Source of the DNA: Zanthoxylum bungeanum
Lineage: Eukaryota > Streptophyta > Magnoliopsida > Sapindales > Rutaceae
Length of the DNA stretch: 64,000 nt
Assembly (NCBI GenBank): GCA_019454045.1
Contig: SKCR01021131.1
Location: 1 to 64,000, forward strand
Reading direction: 5' to 3'
The notes beneath the pieces are model-generated. The model was not told where the DNA came from and ran no database searches. It was given only the letters and a program-made list of their open reading frames with translations. The first letter of the stretch is position 1. The number at the start of each line of letters is the position of its first letter. This document shows positions 21,654 through 33,288 of this stretch, one piece after another. The position numbers and the translations under genes are program-made.

Positions 21654-24600
21654 TGACCGGCGTAAACACACGCGTATAATGCAAGCGCACGTATCGTTCA
21701 AGTAGTATAAAAAGTATCGATCCCACGAGGAATGAATATCTAAGCTATTAATTTTATGAGGTCAAATGATTACTAGTATCTAACAGGTTGTTTGATTGAT
21801 TTGAAATGGTGACAATTCTAAATTTAAAAACAAGTAAATAAAATTTTTCGAAAGTAGATTTTAAGAAAATTCAATATTAAAAACTATCTAGGGTTGTGAT
21901 TTCTTCCAATATCATTTTAAAGATGAAATAGTTATCTTAAAGTTGGGTAATATATTGATTTATTAACCTGGAACACTAAATTATGTGTAAGCATCTGTCG
22001 ATGGTCAGACACAAATACCCAGTTTAACCCAATTGAACCATATGTCTATGTCAACCAAATTATCTAGATTCATTAAGTTTAAGTTCCAATTATGGTTACC
22101 TCCGCCCGACACGTATATGTCTATCCTGTAAGGAAATCTATTAAGGGTTATCTATCCTCAAGGAAGATCGTGGGCTATTAAGTCTAAGGCTGAAACCTAA
22201 AATCCCTATGTCTAGTTCATTTTAAGTTTCCCAGTTCAATTTTATTAATGGCCAGTTAATGAAAAAACATTAAGATTAAGACTCAATAAATAAATCTTTA
22301 TATTACCCAAACTATAATCTAACCCCTTATAAACCGGTGATATTAAAAGTCATCACAACCCCAGATAACTAATTTAGTTACTACATATAACTAGGGCTGG
22401 TAAAAACTTGTTAAATAAAAGACATAAAGTAAAAATGCGGTAAAGTAAATACTGAAAGGTAAATTACAATATAATAAAATGCTAAGGTAAAAGGAATTAC
22501 TTTTACTACTACTAATTTAGATATCTCCCATAATATAATATATAAACTTGTGATAACATTACCAACCAGCCATATAGGTGGTAACCTGATTGAGTCAATT
22601 AAGTCCAACCAGCCATTAAGACGGTAAAAAGATTTGTCCATGAACCTGCCATATAGGCGGTAAGAAAGTTTAATTACCAACCGACCAATCTGGCGGTATC
22701 CTTGATTAGTCAGGTTTAAACCAGATTAAAATGAATTACCAACCGACCAATATAGCAGTATCCTTTTTACAAAAACTTGACCGGCGTAAACACACATGTA
22801 TAACGCAAGCGCACGTATCGTTCAAGTAGTATAAAAATATCGATCCCACGAGGACTTAATTCCTACTGTTGTTATTAATTATTGAATCTATTTATTTACA
22901 AATATCTAATTGAGGGTGAAGAGAATGATTGCTTGATTGATTTGGTTGATTGTAGATTTGCTAAATAAATAAATAAATAAAAAGACAAAAGAAAATACTA
23001 AGGAAAATAACAAAAGACACAAAGATATAGGGTTGTGAATCATTCTAATATCTTTTAAAAGATGAAGTGATTATCTTATGTTTGTGTAATAAATCGGTTT
23101 ACTAACCTGGAACACGAAATTATGCGAAAGCCTCTATCGATGGTCAGACGCAAATTCCCAGTTTAACCCAATTGAACCATATGTCTATGTCAACCAAATT
23201 ATCTAGATTCATTAAGTTTAAGTTCCAATTATGGCTGCCCCCGCCCGACAGGTATATGTCTATCTTGTAAGGAAATCTATTAAAGGATTATCTATCCTCA
23301 AGGAAGATCGTGGGCTATTAAGTCTAAGGCTGAAACCTAAAATCCCTATGTCTAGTTCATTTTAAGTTTCCCAGTTCAATTTTATTAATGGCCAGTTAAT
23401 GAAAAAGCATTAAGATTAAGACTCAATAAATAAATCTTTATATTACCCAAACTATAATCTAACCCCTTATAAACCGGTGATATTAAAAGTCATCACAACC
23501 CCAGATAACTAATTTAGTTACAACACATAACTAGGGCTAGTAAAAACTTGAAAATAAAAGACATAAAGTAAAAATGCGGTAAAGTAAATACTGAAAGGTA
23601 AATTACAATAAAATAAAATGTTAAGGTAAAAGGAATTACTTTTACTACTACTACTAATTTAGATATCTCCCATAATATAATATATAAACTTGTGATAACA
23701 TTACCAACCAGCCATATAGGCGGTAACCTGATTGAGTCAAATTAAGTCCAACCAGCCATTAAGGCGGTAAAAAGATTTGTCCAAGAACCTGCCATATAGG
23801 TGGTAAGAAAGTTTAATTACCAACCGACCAATCTGGCGGTATCTTTGATTAGTCAGGTTTAAACCAGATTAAAATGAATTATCAACCGACCAATATAGCG
23901 GTATCCTTTTTAAGTCAAATTTTAAATAGTGAATATATTCTATTTAAGGGAGATTAATCTAAATAGCAATAGTAAAAGAATTACCTTTCACCCTAGTAGG
24001 GGGAAATTACCTCATCGTGGTAAATAGTAAAAACTGTAAAAATAAAGAAAGTAAATTACTATTATTACAAAATGTAATTAAAATTAATTACAAAACTTAA
24101 ATTAAAAGAAACTAGAGAGAGAAACTCCCTCTTTACATCAAAGAAGTGAGAGAGAATGGTACCACTGAAACTGGAATTTCGCGCTCTATTTATAGGTGTC
24201 AGTAAGGGTCGCGCATCGCGACGCCCAGCTCGCGTCGCGACGCCCGTTTTGTCAACGTGGCACGCTCTGGTTCGTCGACTGCAGATTCTGGATAAGGTGA
24301 TAAGGTGACACGTGGCAAGGTGATTAGGGCTCAATTATTGTGACACGTGGCGTCTCGTGATTGGCTGATTCAGATTCTTATCCGCCACGTGTCAGATAGG
24401 GATAAGAGAGTCAATGATTGATGCTGACGTGGCGACACGTGGCAAAGTGACTGTCGGCACCATAAAATTACGACACGTGGCACTTCCTGATTGGCTGATG
24501 ATGACGTGGCAATTTGACTCGATCAGCCTGGTGATGTGGACGATGACGTGGAGTGACACGTGGCGACACATGGCGATGGCGATTGTCGGCACCGTTGGAT

Positions 24601-24940
24601 GATGACACGTGGCACGACGCCTGTTAGCAGATCGGCTGTGATGGTGACACGTGGCACGACGCACGTTAGCAAAGTCAAACTTTTCTCAGATTCTGATTTG
24701 TGGACCAAGCGCACGTTAGGCGTCGCGACGCTGAAGGTCTTGGCGCGCGACGCGGAATATTACCAAAATGCCATTTTTCCAATTTTCACTGTTTTGGTCT
24801 AAATTACCTCCAGAATGTCCTGAAACTTTATTTATCTACAAAATAACAGAAAACACATCAAAATATTCACAAAACTCAAGAAACTATACAAAATATTAAG
24901 TTAAATGAGTGGGAAATAATGATAGATTTACCACTCATCA
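21654..24940 (-). repeat. Composite LTR 2 (shared by both array units)
   Basis: The architecture matches composite LTR 1: full LTR 24940-22778 (2163 bp) fused to a 5'-truncated LTR ending at 21654. It serves as 5' LTR of internal region 1 and as 3' LTR of internal region 2, the classic signature of a recombined tandem element. Confidence 0.85.
24250..24665 (-). promoter_or_regulatory. ACGTGGC cluster in LTR U3, copy 2
   Basis: By my count about eight CACGTG hexamers plus four other ACGTGG cores lie in 415 bp upstream of the LTR TATA box (TATAAATA near 24186-24193 on the minus strand). This copy is better preserved than copy 1, where two sites have changed to CACCTG or CAGGTG. Confidence 0.6.
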
Positions 24941-24959
24941 CACCCCCAAACCTAACATT

Positions 24960-26126
24960 TTGCTAGTCCTCGAGCAAAACATAGAATAAAATAACATAAT
25001 TTAACTAAGCCATTTTCGTAGGGATCACGGTTGCATTTAGCGTATGCGACAAACCTTTAAACCCCTAGGTGTCCATAGTGGATGAGTTGTAGTCTCGTGA
25101 GGGTTTACAGCAATGATACCCACAAATATTTTACAAAAGTAAAAAGGTAGTGAAACTAATGCACACAAAAGCAAAAAGACAAGCGAAAAGAGAATAAAGA
25201 AGTTAGTGACTAATCAGGTGAAACTTCTACTCCAAGTTACTAGTTGTTTTGTTTCTTTCTAAATTACTGAATAAGTAAATTCTCTGATTATATTTACCAT
25301 TCTCCATATACACAGCCAACATAATATTAAACAACTCATTTTTGCCCACAACAGTCACAAGTGCAGTTGATAAGAGAGTAATATTTTTGTCCTAAAGTTT
25401 TATCAGAATTCACACTTTTTTGTAGCAATGGAATAATTTTTCTCATTTTTCTGATTTTTTCTTTGATTTTTTTTTTATTTATATACAATACCTTATGTCT
25501 ATGTAGCGAGTGTTGGGTCGGTGGCTCCCAAACCAGTCGGTTTTAGGGCACAAGGTGTTAAAACACCCTTACATACTTAATAACTCGGATCTCAGATTTT
25601 TTTTTTTACTCCATCACTTTTTGAGATGCTTCCTCTAATTAAACTAGAGCACTGAATATTACAAACTTTTCAATTTTAACTCATGTCTGTATGTTACTAT
25701 GCATGTTGATAATATCTGCTAACTGAGCATATGAAGATCTATTTTAGTCCGTATTATGGAGAATTCACAAATTAAATAATTTAAAAGGAAATAAACAGAA
25801 ATTAACTTGTTTCGAAATAGGTTTGAGATACGTATCAGGAGTGGAAACTCCTTACTCAGCTATCTCTTACTAATTTCACCTTTTTAGTCAAAATAAAAAC
25901 ACAAAAACGCAAAATATTTTTGTAATTTTTGAAAATTTTTCAAATTTTTTTTTATTTTTCGAAAAATTTTGGACTAAAAATAAAAACAACACACAAACTA
26001 AAAACAAGGTACTGATCAACTAATTCCTTCCTCCAAACCTAAATGAGACCTTGTCCCCAATGTCTTAAACAGTAGAAGAATAGTTTAGAAGATAGTATCT
26101 GGTTAGTTGAAATTCTACAGGAAAAG
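24960..26126 (-). other. Non-coding 3' part of internal region 2
   Basis: Matches copy 1 with an extra ~270 bp (about 25915-26185, which includes the true end of the LOG-like ORF) that copy 1 lost. Confidence 0.5.
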
Positions 26127-26804
26127 TTAAAGATTAAGATCCAGATTAATCCGACGCCTCTTACCACGATCGTCCTCAGACCAATTTATCTTTGAAAGGA
26201 TAGGGTCAACTTGTGGTTTCTAGGCTAAGAGTTGGTCTATTAGATCTGGAGCAGTTCTGGTAGTGAATATGAGTTCTTTCATAGGTTTTGACACGAACCC
26301 ATTTCTCCGAGCATCATTAAGAAACACACAAAGAAAATAATAAAATCCTTCAACGTTGTACAGTCCAAGCGGTTTCTGGTGTATGTTCAGGTTCGCCCAA
26401 GATAATACTATAAAAATTTCCGCCAATGTGCCCAAGCCACCTGGCAAAGCGATAAAAGCATCAGCACGGTTGATCATTTCCACTAGTCGCTCGGACATAC
26501 CTGGCACAATAAGTTCCTCTCTGTTTGATGATCCAATAAGATTTGCCTCTGCCAAGGGTTTTGGGATGATTCCCAAAACGTGACTACCTCCTTCTTGTAC
26601 GGCCTTTGAAACGATCCCCATAAGTCCAAGATTGCCTCCGCCATATATTAAGTGCATATTCCTTGCTGCTAAGACTCGACCCAATTCTTGTGCTGCTTCT
26701 ATGTATTGTGGCTTAACACCAACACTACCACCGCAAAACACACAGATGTTTTCAACTCGTCTTCTTGAAGTGGCTTCAATTTTTTTATGTATTTCTTTCT
26801 CAAA
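26127..26804 (-). pseudogene. Captured LOG-like (cytokinin nucleotide phosphoribohydrolase) copy 2, almost full length
   Basis: A single intronless frame of about 225 codons opens after a TGA at 26805-26807 and shows the LOG layout: ENICVFCGGSVGVKP at the N-terminus, LIYGGGNLGLMGIVSKAVQ (the glycine-rich GGGSxGLMG-type motif), HVLGIIPKPL, then ADAFIALPGGLGT with the motif-final glutamate kept. The length is close to the ~210-220 residues usual for plant LOG proteins. There is no ATG start; translation would need a fused upstream start. One nonsense codon (26220-26222, where copy 1 encodes tyrosine) precedes the last 31 codons, which end in LDLNL. The lack of introns points to capture from a spliced mRNA. 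It could also be a domesticated paralogue, but its place between gag-like ORF and polypurine tract in two elements argues for capture. Confidence 0.85.
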
Positions 26805-27241
26805 TCAGGATGCCTTCCAAAGTGCAATGATGAGTTGAATTTATAGAACCTAAAAAGGGTGAGTAATAATAGCACTAGTATCTTCCATAGGACGTTTGTT
26901 AGCTAAATAAAACAAAAGAAATCATGAAATGTCAAAACGTCTGGATCATGTATATGAAAATAACAAAAGAAAAGCAAATCAAAGCAATTATTAAGGCAAC
27001 GAAATTGTGTATGCAATAAGCCACTAGCTTAGTATAAATTCATAAGGATGTGTCTCAAGAATTCATTCTTTACTCAGCCATCACAAATGAATTAGCTCTT
27101 TTCTTTCTGATTGCCAAACACCATTCCTTCTGTCTTAAAATGCTCCGTTTGTGATTTTCCCTACAAAAATAACACACAAAATTAAAAACTCTACAACATG
27201 TATACACAAAATATAAAAATAGAAATTACAACAAATTGTAT
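26805..27241 (-). other. Spacer between the LOG-like and gag-like ORFs, copy 2
   Basis: Equivalent to 19728-20163. No coding content seen. Confidence 0.5.
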
Positions 27242-27263
27242 GGGTTGCCTCCCTGCTAGCGCT
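27242..27263 (-). promoter_or_regulatory. Conserved block GCGCTAGCAGGGAGGCAACC, copy 2
   Basis: Same block and context as at 20164 and 35980. Confidence 0.45.
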
Positions 27264-27304
27264 AAATTTTGCGCCTTCAGCCAGACGTGAATGAAATCCA
27301 TCTG

Positions 27305-28602
27305 TCAAGGAGGTTTTAGCGTCGTTTTGGATATCCGATTAAAGGCAATCCCATGAGCGTTGCTTTTGAAGGGTCTTTTCCAACGGTAAAGTGGCAAAAA
27401 ATATTTTGTCACATTCAGTGCTTGTGCCACCTTTTTAACCTTTGTTGCTCCAGTGGTTCCTGAAAAGAAAGAAAGAAAATCAGGAGGTCTCGTATGGTGC
27501 TTGACTTTGAATGGAAGTTCCATTCTGTCAAGCTTCTGGGTGATATCTTTGATTTGTACTCCCCAAAACAATGATGTTTCGCCTGAATGTTATGGATTTT
27601 CAATTTGGTCTGACAATTGCTCCTCAATTTGCTCTGTTTCTTGCTCCACCTTTTCTTCACAGATGTATTTTAGGATTTTCGCGTTCAGTTCTTCATCTAT
27701 TAACTGGGAAAAACATGCTTCATAAGTGTCAACCTGAGGATGTAAAGATGTTTATGACATTAGGTCTTCATCCTCTGATACGAATGGAATGGATGGTTCA
27801 GGTAGATCTTCATCAAACATCATGGTAAAACATGGTCCAAGATCTTCATTTTGAGGATTGGAAGTTTGATCCTCCGTTGTTAGTGCAGTTGGTACAAATA
27901 GCTCAGCTTCATCCTCGTCAGAATCTGAATAATAAAAATCAAATTGAGACTTCGCTGGTTTGGGTTCCCGAACTGATACCTCTGGTTGTTGATACTGCTC
28001 AGCCTCCTCCTCTGCTAAGGTGTCATTGTGGATCTCTGGGTACTCGAAGGCTTCATCAGTGTCATCTAAAAATGCTTCTTGAGGTATGAAGTTCTGGTTT
28101 TCTGTTAATTGTCTGATCTGATATGTTATTCTCTGTATGGATTCTGTTTGACTCTGAATACTTTCGAGTTGATTCTGGAATGTTTCAAGCATTGTATCCA
28201 ACTTTTCATCTCGTTTCTTGAACACATCTTTGAGCATGTCAATCATCTGATCTTCTTCTGATTGTTCTGATTGTTGATGAAGATCATTATAGGTGGGTGG
28301 TGGATAAGATGGAAAATGTGGTTCTGTGAAATGTGATGGCTCGTCATACCATGAAGGATCTGATAGTTCTGCCACCCTAGATGGTAGTTGTATTCGCAAT
28401 AATCTCTAGGGTGGTTACCATTACATATGTCACATCTCCTCATTGCGTCTTGTTAAGAAAATGTGGTATTGCTTGGTTCTGGCATCCAGTGATAATTGTT
28501 GGGCTGGACAACAGGCCTCAGAAAATCGGACTGTTGCTCCCAGATTTGGGGTGTATCTTCTAGTAAAGCTCGAAATCTTTCAATCTCCCAATAATGTTCC
28601 AT
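27305..28602 (-). pseudogene. gag-derived ORF, copy 2 (stops and frameshift)
   Basis: This corresponds to the copy 1 region 20227-21516. ATG at 28602, the shared TAA, the zinc knuckle CDICNGNHPRDYC near 28400-28440 and the coiled-coil/acidic region (27752-28399) are all present. A one-base loss near 28362 shifts the frame after the knuckle. Nonsense codons lie near 27750 and 27590 where copy 1 reads glycine and glutamate. A six-residue EQSEQS duplication lies near 28265. The C-terminal domain is open only as a separate frame (27305-27571). Confidence 0.7.
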
Positions 28603-28715
28603 TTTTTCAATCAACTGAAAACAAAATAAAGAAATAAAAATTACAGATAAAAATAAAGAAAATAAGATACAAACAAATTAGATAGCTTCAAAATTAATAA
28701 CTCAAGAAAAATAAG

Positions 28716-28733
28716 TCCCCGACAACGGCGCCA
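28716..28733 (-). other. Primer binding site, tRNA-Asp type, internal region 2
   Basis: The minus strand reads TGGCGCCGTTGTCGGGGA, one mismatch from the expected tRNA-Asp complement, 6 nt inside the LTR. Confidence 0.8.
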
Positions 28734-28739
28734 AAAACT

Positions 28740-31059
28740 TGACCGGCGTAAACACATGCGTATAATGCAAGCGCACGTATCGTTCAAGTAGTATAAAAAG
28801 TATCGATCCCACGAGGAATGAATATCTAAGCTATTAATTTTATGAGGTCAAATGATTACTAGTATCTAACAGGTTGTTTGATTGATTTGAAATTGTGACA
28901 ATTCTAAATTTAAAAACAAGTAAATAAAATTGTTCGAAAGTAGATTTTAAGAAAATTCAATATTAAAAACTATATAGGGTTGTGATTTCTTCCAATATCA
29001 TTTTAAAGATGAAGTGGTTATCTTAAAGTTGGGTAATATATTGATTTTTTAACCTGGAACATTAAATTATGTGTAACCCTTTGCCGATGGTCAGACACAA
29101 ATACCTAGTTTAACCCAATTGAACCATATATCTATGTCAACCAAATTATCTGGATTCATTAAGTTTAAGTTCCAATTATGGCTACCTCCACCCGACAGGT
29201 ATATGTCTATCCTGTAAGGAAATCTATTAAAGGGTTATCTATCCTCAAGGAAGATCGTGGGCTATTAAGTCTAAGGATGAAACCTAAAATCCCTATGTCT
29301 AGTTCATTTTAAGTTTCCCAGTTCAATTTTATTAATGGCCAGTTAATGAAAAAGCATTAAGATTAAGACTCAATAAATAAATCTTTATATTACCCAAACT
29401 ATAATCTAACCCCTTATAAACCGGTGATATTAAAAGTCATCACAACCCCAGATAACTAATTTAGTTACTACACATAACTAGGGCTAGTAAAAACTTGAAA
29501 ATAAAAGACATAAAATAAAAATGCGGTAAAGTAAATACTGAAAGGTAAATTACAATAAAATAAAATGTTAAGGTAAAAGGAATTACTTTTACTACTACTA
29601 CTAATTTAGATATCTCCCATAATATAATATATAAACTTGTGATAACATTACCAACCAGCCATATAGGTGGTAACCTGATTGAATCAAATTAAGTCCAACC
29701 AGCCATTAAGGCGGTAAAAAGATTTGTCCATGAACCTGCCATATAGGCTGTAAGAAAGTTTAATTACCAACCGACCGATCTGGCGGTATCCTTGATTAGT
29801 CAGGTTTAAACCAGATTAAAATGAATTACCAACCGACCAATATAGCGGTATCCTTTTTACAAAAACTTGACCGGCGTAAACATACACGTATAACGCAAGC
29901 GCACATATCGTTCAAGTAGTATAAAAATATTGATCCCACGATGACTTAATTCATACTGTTGTTATTAATTATTGAATATATTTATTTACAAATATCTAAT
30001 TCAGGGTGAAGAGAATGATTGCTTGATTGATTTGGTTGATTGTAGATTTGCTAAATAAATAAATAAATAAAAAGACAAAAGAAAATACTAAGGAAAATAA
30101 CAAAAGACACAAAGATATAAGGTTGTGAATCATTCTAATATCTTTTAAAAGATGAAGTGATTATCTTATGTTTGTGTAATAAATCGGATTACTAACCTGG
30201 AACACGAAATTATGCGAAAGCCTCTGTCGATGGTCAGACGCAAATTCCCAGTTTAACCCAATTGAACCATATGTCTATGTCAACCAAATTATCTGGATTC
30301 ATTAAGTTTAAGTTCCAATTATGGCTACCCCCGCCCGACAGGTTTATGTCTATCCTATAAGGAAATCTATTAAAGGGTTATCTATCCTCAAGGAAGATCG
30401 TGGGCTATTAAGTCTAAGGCTGAAACCTAAAATCCCTATGTCTAGTTCATTTTAAGTTTCCCAGTTCAATTTTATTAATGGCCAGTTAATGAAAAAATAT
30501 TAAGATTAAGACTCAAAAAATAAATCTTTATATTACCCAAACTATAATCTAACCCCTTATAAACCGGTGATATTAAAAGTCATCACAACCCTAGATAACT
30601 AATTTAGTTATAACACATAATTAGGGCTAGTAAAAACTTGAAAATAAAAGACATAAAGTAAAAATGTGGTAAAGTAAATACTGAAAGGTAAATTACAATA
30701 AAATAAAATGTTAAGGTAAAAGGAATTACTATTACTACTACTAATTTAGATATCTCCAATAATATAATATATAAACTTGTGATAACATTACCAAAACAGC
30801 CATATAGGCGGTAACCTGATTGAGTCAAATTAAGTCCAACCAGCCATTAAGGCGGTAAAAAGATTTGTCCATGAACCTGCCATATAGGCAGTAAGAAAGT
30901 TTAATTACCAACCAACCAATCTGGCGGTATCTTTGATTAGTCAGGTTTAAATCAGATTAAAATGAATTATCAACCGACCAATATAGCGGTATCCTTTTTA
31001 AGTCAAATTTTAAATAGTGAATATATTATATTTAAGAGAGATTAATCTAAATAGCAATA
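28740..31059 (-). repeat. Composite LTR 3, left part (5' LTR of the array)
   Basis: The truncated LTR copy (28740 to about 29860) and the fused full LTR (from 29868) are as in the other two. It stops at 31059 inside AATCTAAATAGCAATA, where element C begins. The missing 5' portion of this LTR is found beyond element C at 36594-37342. Confidence 0.85.
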
Positions 31060-33158
31060 TGATGAGCGGAAAATATATCAATATTTACCGCCCCTTTAAC
31101 TTAATATTTTATTTAGTTTCTCGGGTTTAATGAACTTTTTGATGTGTTTTAGTTTATTTTGCAGATAAAATAATATCGGGTCTCAATGAAATCATTTAGG
31201 ATGAAATATGGGTCAAATAATGGCAATTATTGGACTTGATATTTTAATTTTGGAGATTGGAAACTTGAAAGGGCGTTTTGACGAAGTGCAGTTTTGGAAA
31301 TTCCAATTTTGCGCATCTGTCGTATGTTGGGTATAACTTTTTACTCAGATATCGGATTGAGCTGATTCAAGTTCCAGATTAAAGAAGACTCAAAGATCTA
31401 CAACCTTTAAAGACAAAATAATTTCGAATTCTGAAGATTTCATGCCCGAAATTGATGAACTATCCAGAAGTGTGTGGTGTGTAATTATTAAAAGTCATTA
31501 TCAATCATTTTCAAAGTAAAATATAATTAATAAAAATTATCAAATCACCACCCAACAAGATAAGCAATTAGTGGAGCAATTATGGATTTGGTGGAGTAAT
31601 TAGTGGAGAAATTAATAATGGATTTGGTGGAGAATTTGATGGATGATTTGATGGTGGCAAAATTTTGCCTATAAATACCAAGCCATTTCATTTGTAAAAT
31701 TCATACTTTCTTCTTTGAAATTCTTAATGAATAAATAAGAAGATTGTATCTAGTTTAGTTATTTACAGTTTTTAGTAATTAATTTTCACTTTCGCACTTT
31801 CTTTTCTCTACTTTTCAGTTTTTACTTTCCACAATTTACTTTTACGCACAACATTTTCTTTCTTTACTTTTGCAGTTTTATTTTTCAAGCAATGATGAGG
31901 TAATTCTCCTTTGCTGGGGTGAAAGGTAAAGCTTTTATTATTACTATTTAGATTAATCTCCCTTAATTATAATATAAAAACTATTTAAAACCTGACTTAA
32001 AAAGGGATACCGCTATATTGGTCGGTTGGGTAATTATTATAAATTGGTTTTAACCTGACTTAATATGGATACCGCCTGGTTGGTCGGTTGGTAATTAATT
32101 ATTAATTTGACTTAATCAGGATACCGCCTATATGGCTGGTTAGTAATTATCACGCAAAGTTAATATATTATATTAAGGGAGATATCTAAAATAGTAGTAA
32201 TAAAAGTTGATCCTCTAACCCCAGCATTCTCTTTTATTATACTTTTACTTTATTTAATTTCAACAATTTACTTTTCAGTAATTTATTTTTAATTTTTTTT
32301 ACTTTTTACTTTTTACTTTTTACTTTTTACTTTATTTACTTTTCAGCAATTTACTTTTCAGTATTTAATTTTCAGCAATTTACTTTATGTCTTTTATTTT
32401 ATTTAAGTTTTTACTACCCGTAAATATGTGTCGTAACTAAGCCAGTTATCTGGGGTTGTGATGAATTTCAATATCACTATTTTATAAGGGTTAGATTATA
32501 GGTTGGGTAATTTAAAGATTTATTTATTGAGTCTTAATCTTAATGCTTTTTATTAACTGGCCATTAATAAAATTGATTAGGTAAACTTAAAATGAACTAG
32601 ACATAGAGATTTTAAGTTTAAGACCTTAGACTCAATAGCCCACGATCTTCCTTGAGGATAGATAAACCTTTAATAGATTTCCTTACAGGATAGGAATATA
32701 CCTGTCGGGCGGGGGTAGCCATAATTGGAACTCAAACTTAATGAATCTAGGTAATTTGGTTGACATAGACATATGGTTCAATTGGATTATACTAGGTATT
32801 TGTAATTGACCATCGGAAGATGCTTTTACATAATTTAGTGTTCCAGGTTAATAAATCAATATTTTACCCAACTATAAGATAACCACTTCATCTTTTAAAT
32901 AATATTGAATAAATCACAACCCTGGATAGTTTTTATAATTTGAATTTCCACCAACCTACTTTCGAACCATTTTATTTACTTGTTTTTAAATTTAGAATCG
33001 TCACCATTTTAAATCAATCAATCAACTTGTTAGATATTAGTAATCATTTGACCTCATAAAATTAATAGTTTAGATATTAAGTCCTCGTGGGATCGATATT
33101 TTTATACTACTTGAACGATACGTGCGCTTGCGTTATACGTGTGTGTTTACGCCGGTCA
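31060..33158 (+). repeat. 5' LTR of element C (2099 bp)
   Basis: Starts TGATGAGCGGAAAATATATC and ends TTACGCCGGTCA. The first ~80 bp and the R/U5 half match the other Gypsy LTRs, but the U3 (31200-31660) is unrelated to the ACGTGGC-rich type. It carries instead direct repeats of GGATTTGGTGGAG-type units at 31565-31655. A TTTTTACT microsatellite lies at about 32295-32340. Confidence 0.85.
31670..31677 (+). promoter_or_regulatory. TATA box of element C LTR promoter
   Basis: TATAAATA at the U3/R position equivalent to the other LTRs. Confidence 0.6.
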
Positions 33159-33164
33159 AGTTTT

Positions 33165-33182
33165 TGGCGCCGTTGCTGGGGA
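33165..33182 (+). other. Primer binding site, tRNA-Asp type (element C)
   Basis: TGGCGCCGTTGCTGGGGA, one mismatch from the expected complement of the tRNA-Asp 3' end, 6 nt after the LTR. Confidence 0.85.
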
Positions 33183-33288
33183 CTTATTTATCTTTCACTA
33201 TTAATTTAGAGGTTAGATACGTTACTTTATCTAATTTCTTTTTACTTATTGTCGTTGTTTTCTTGTGTTTCAGGTTCTCAGAAACTAC

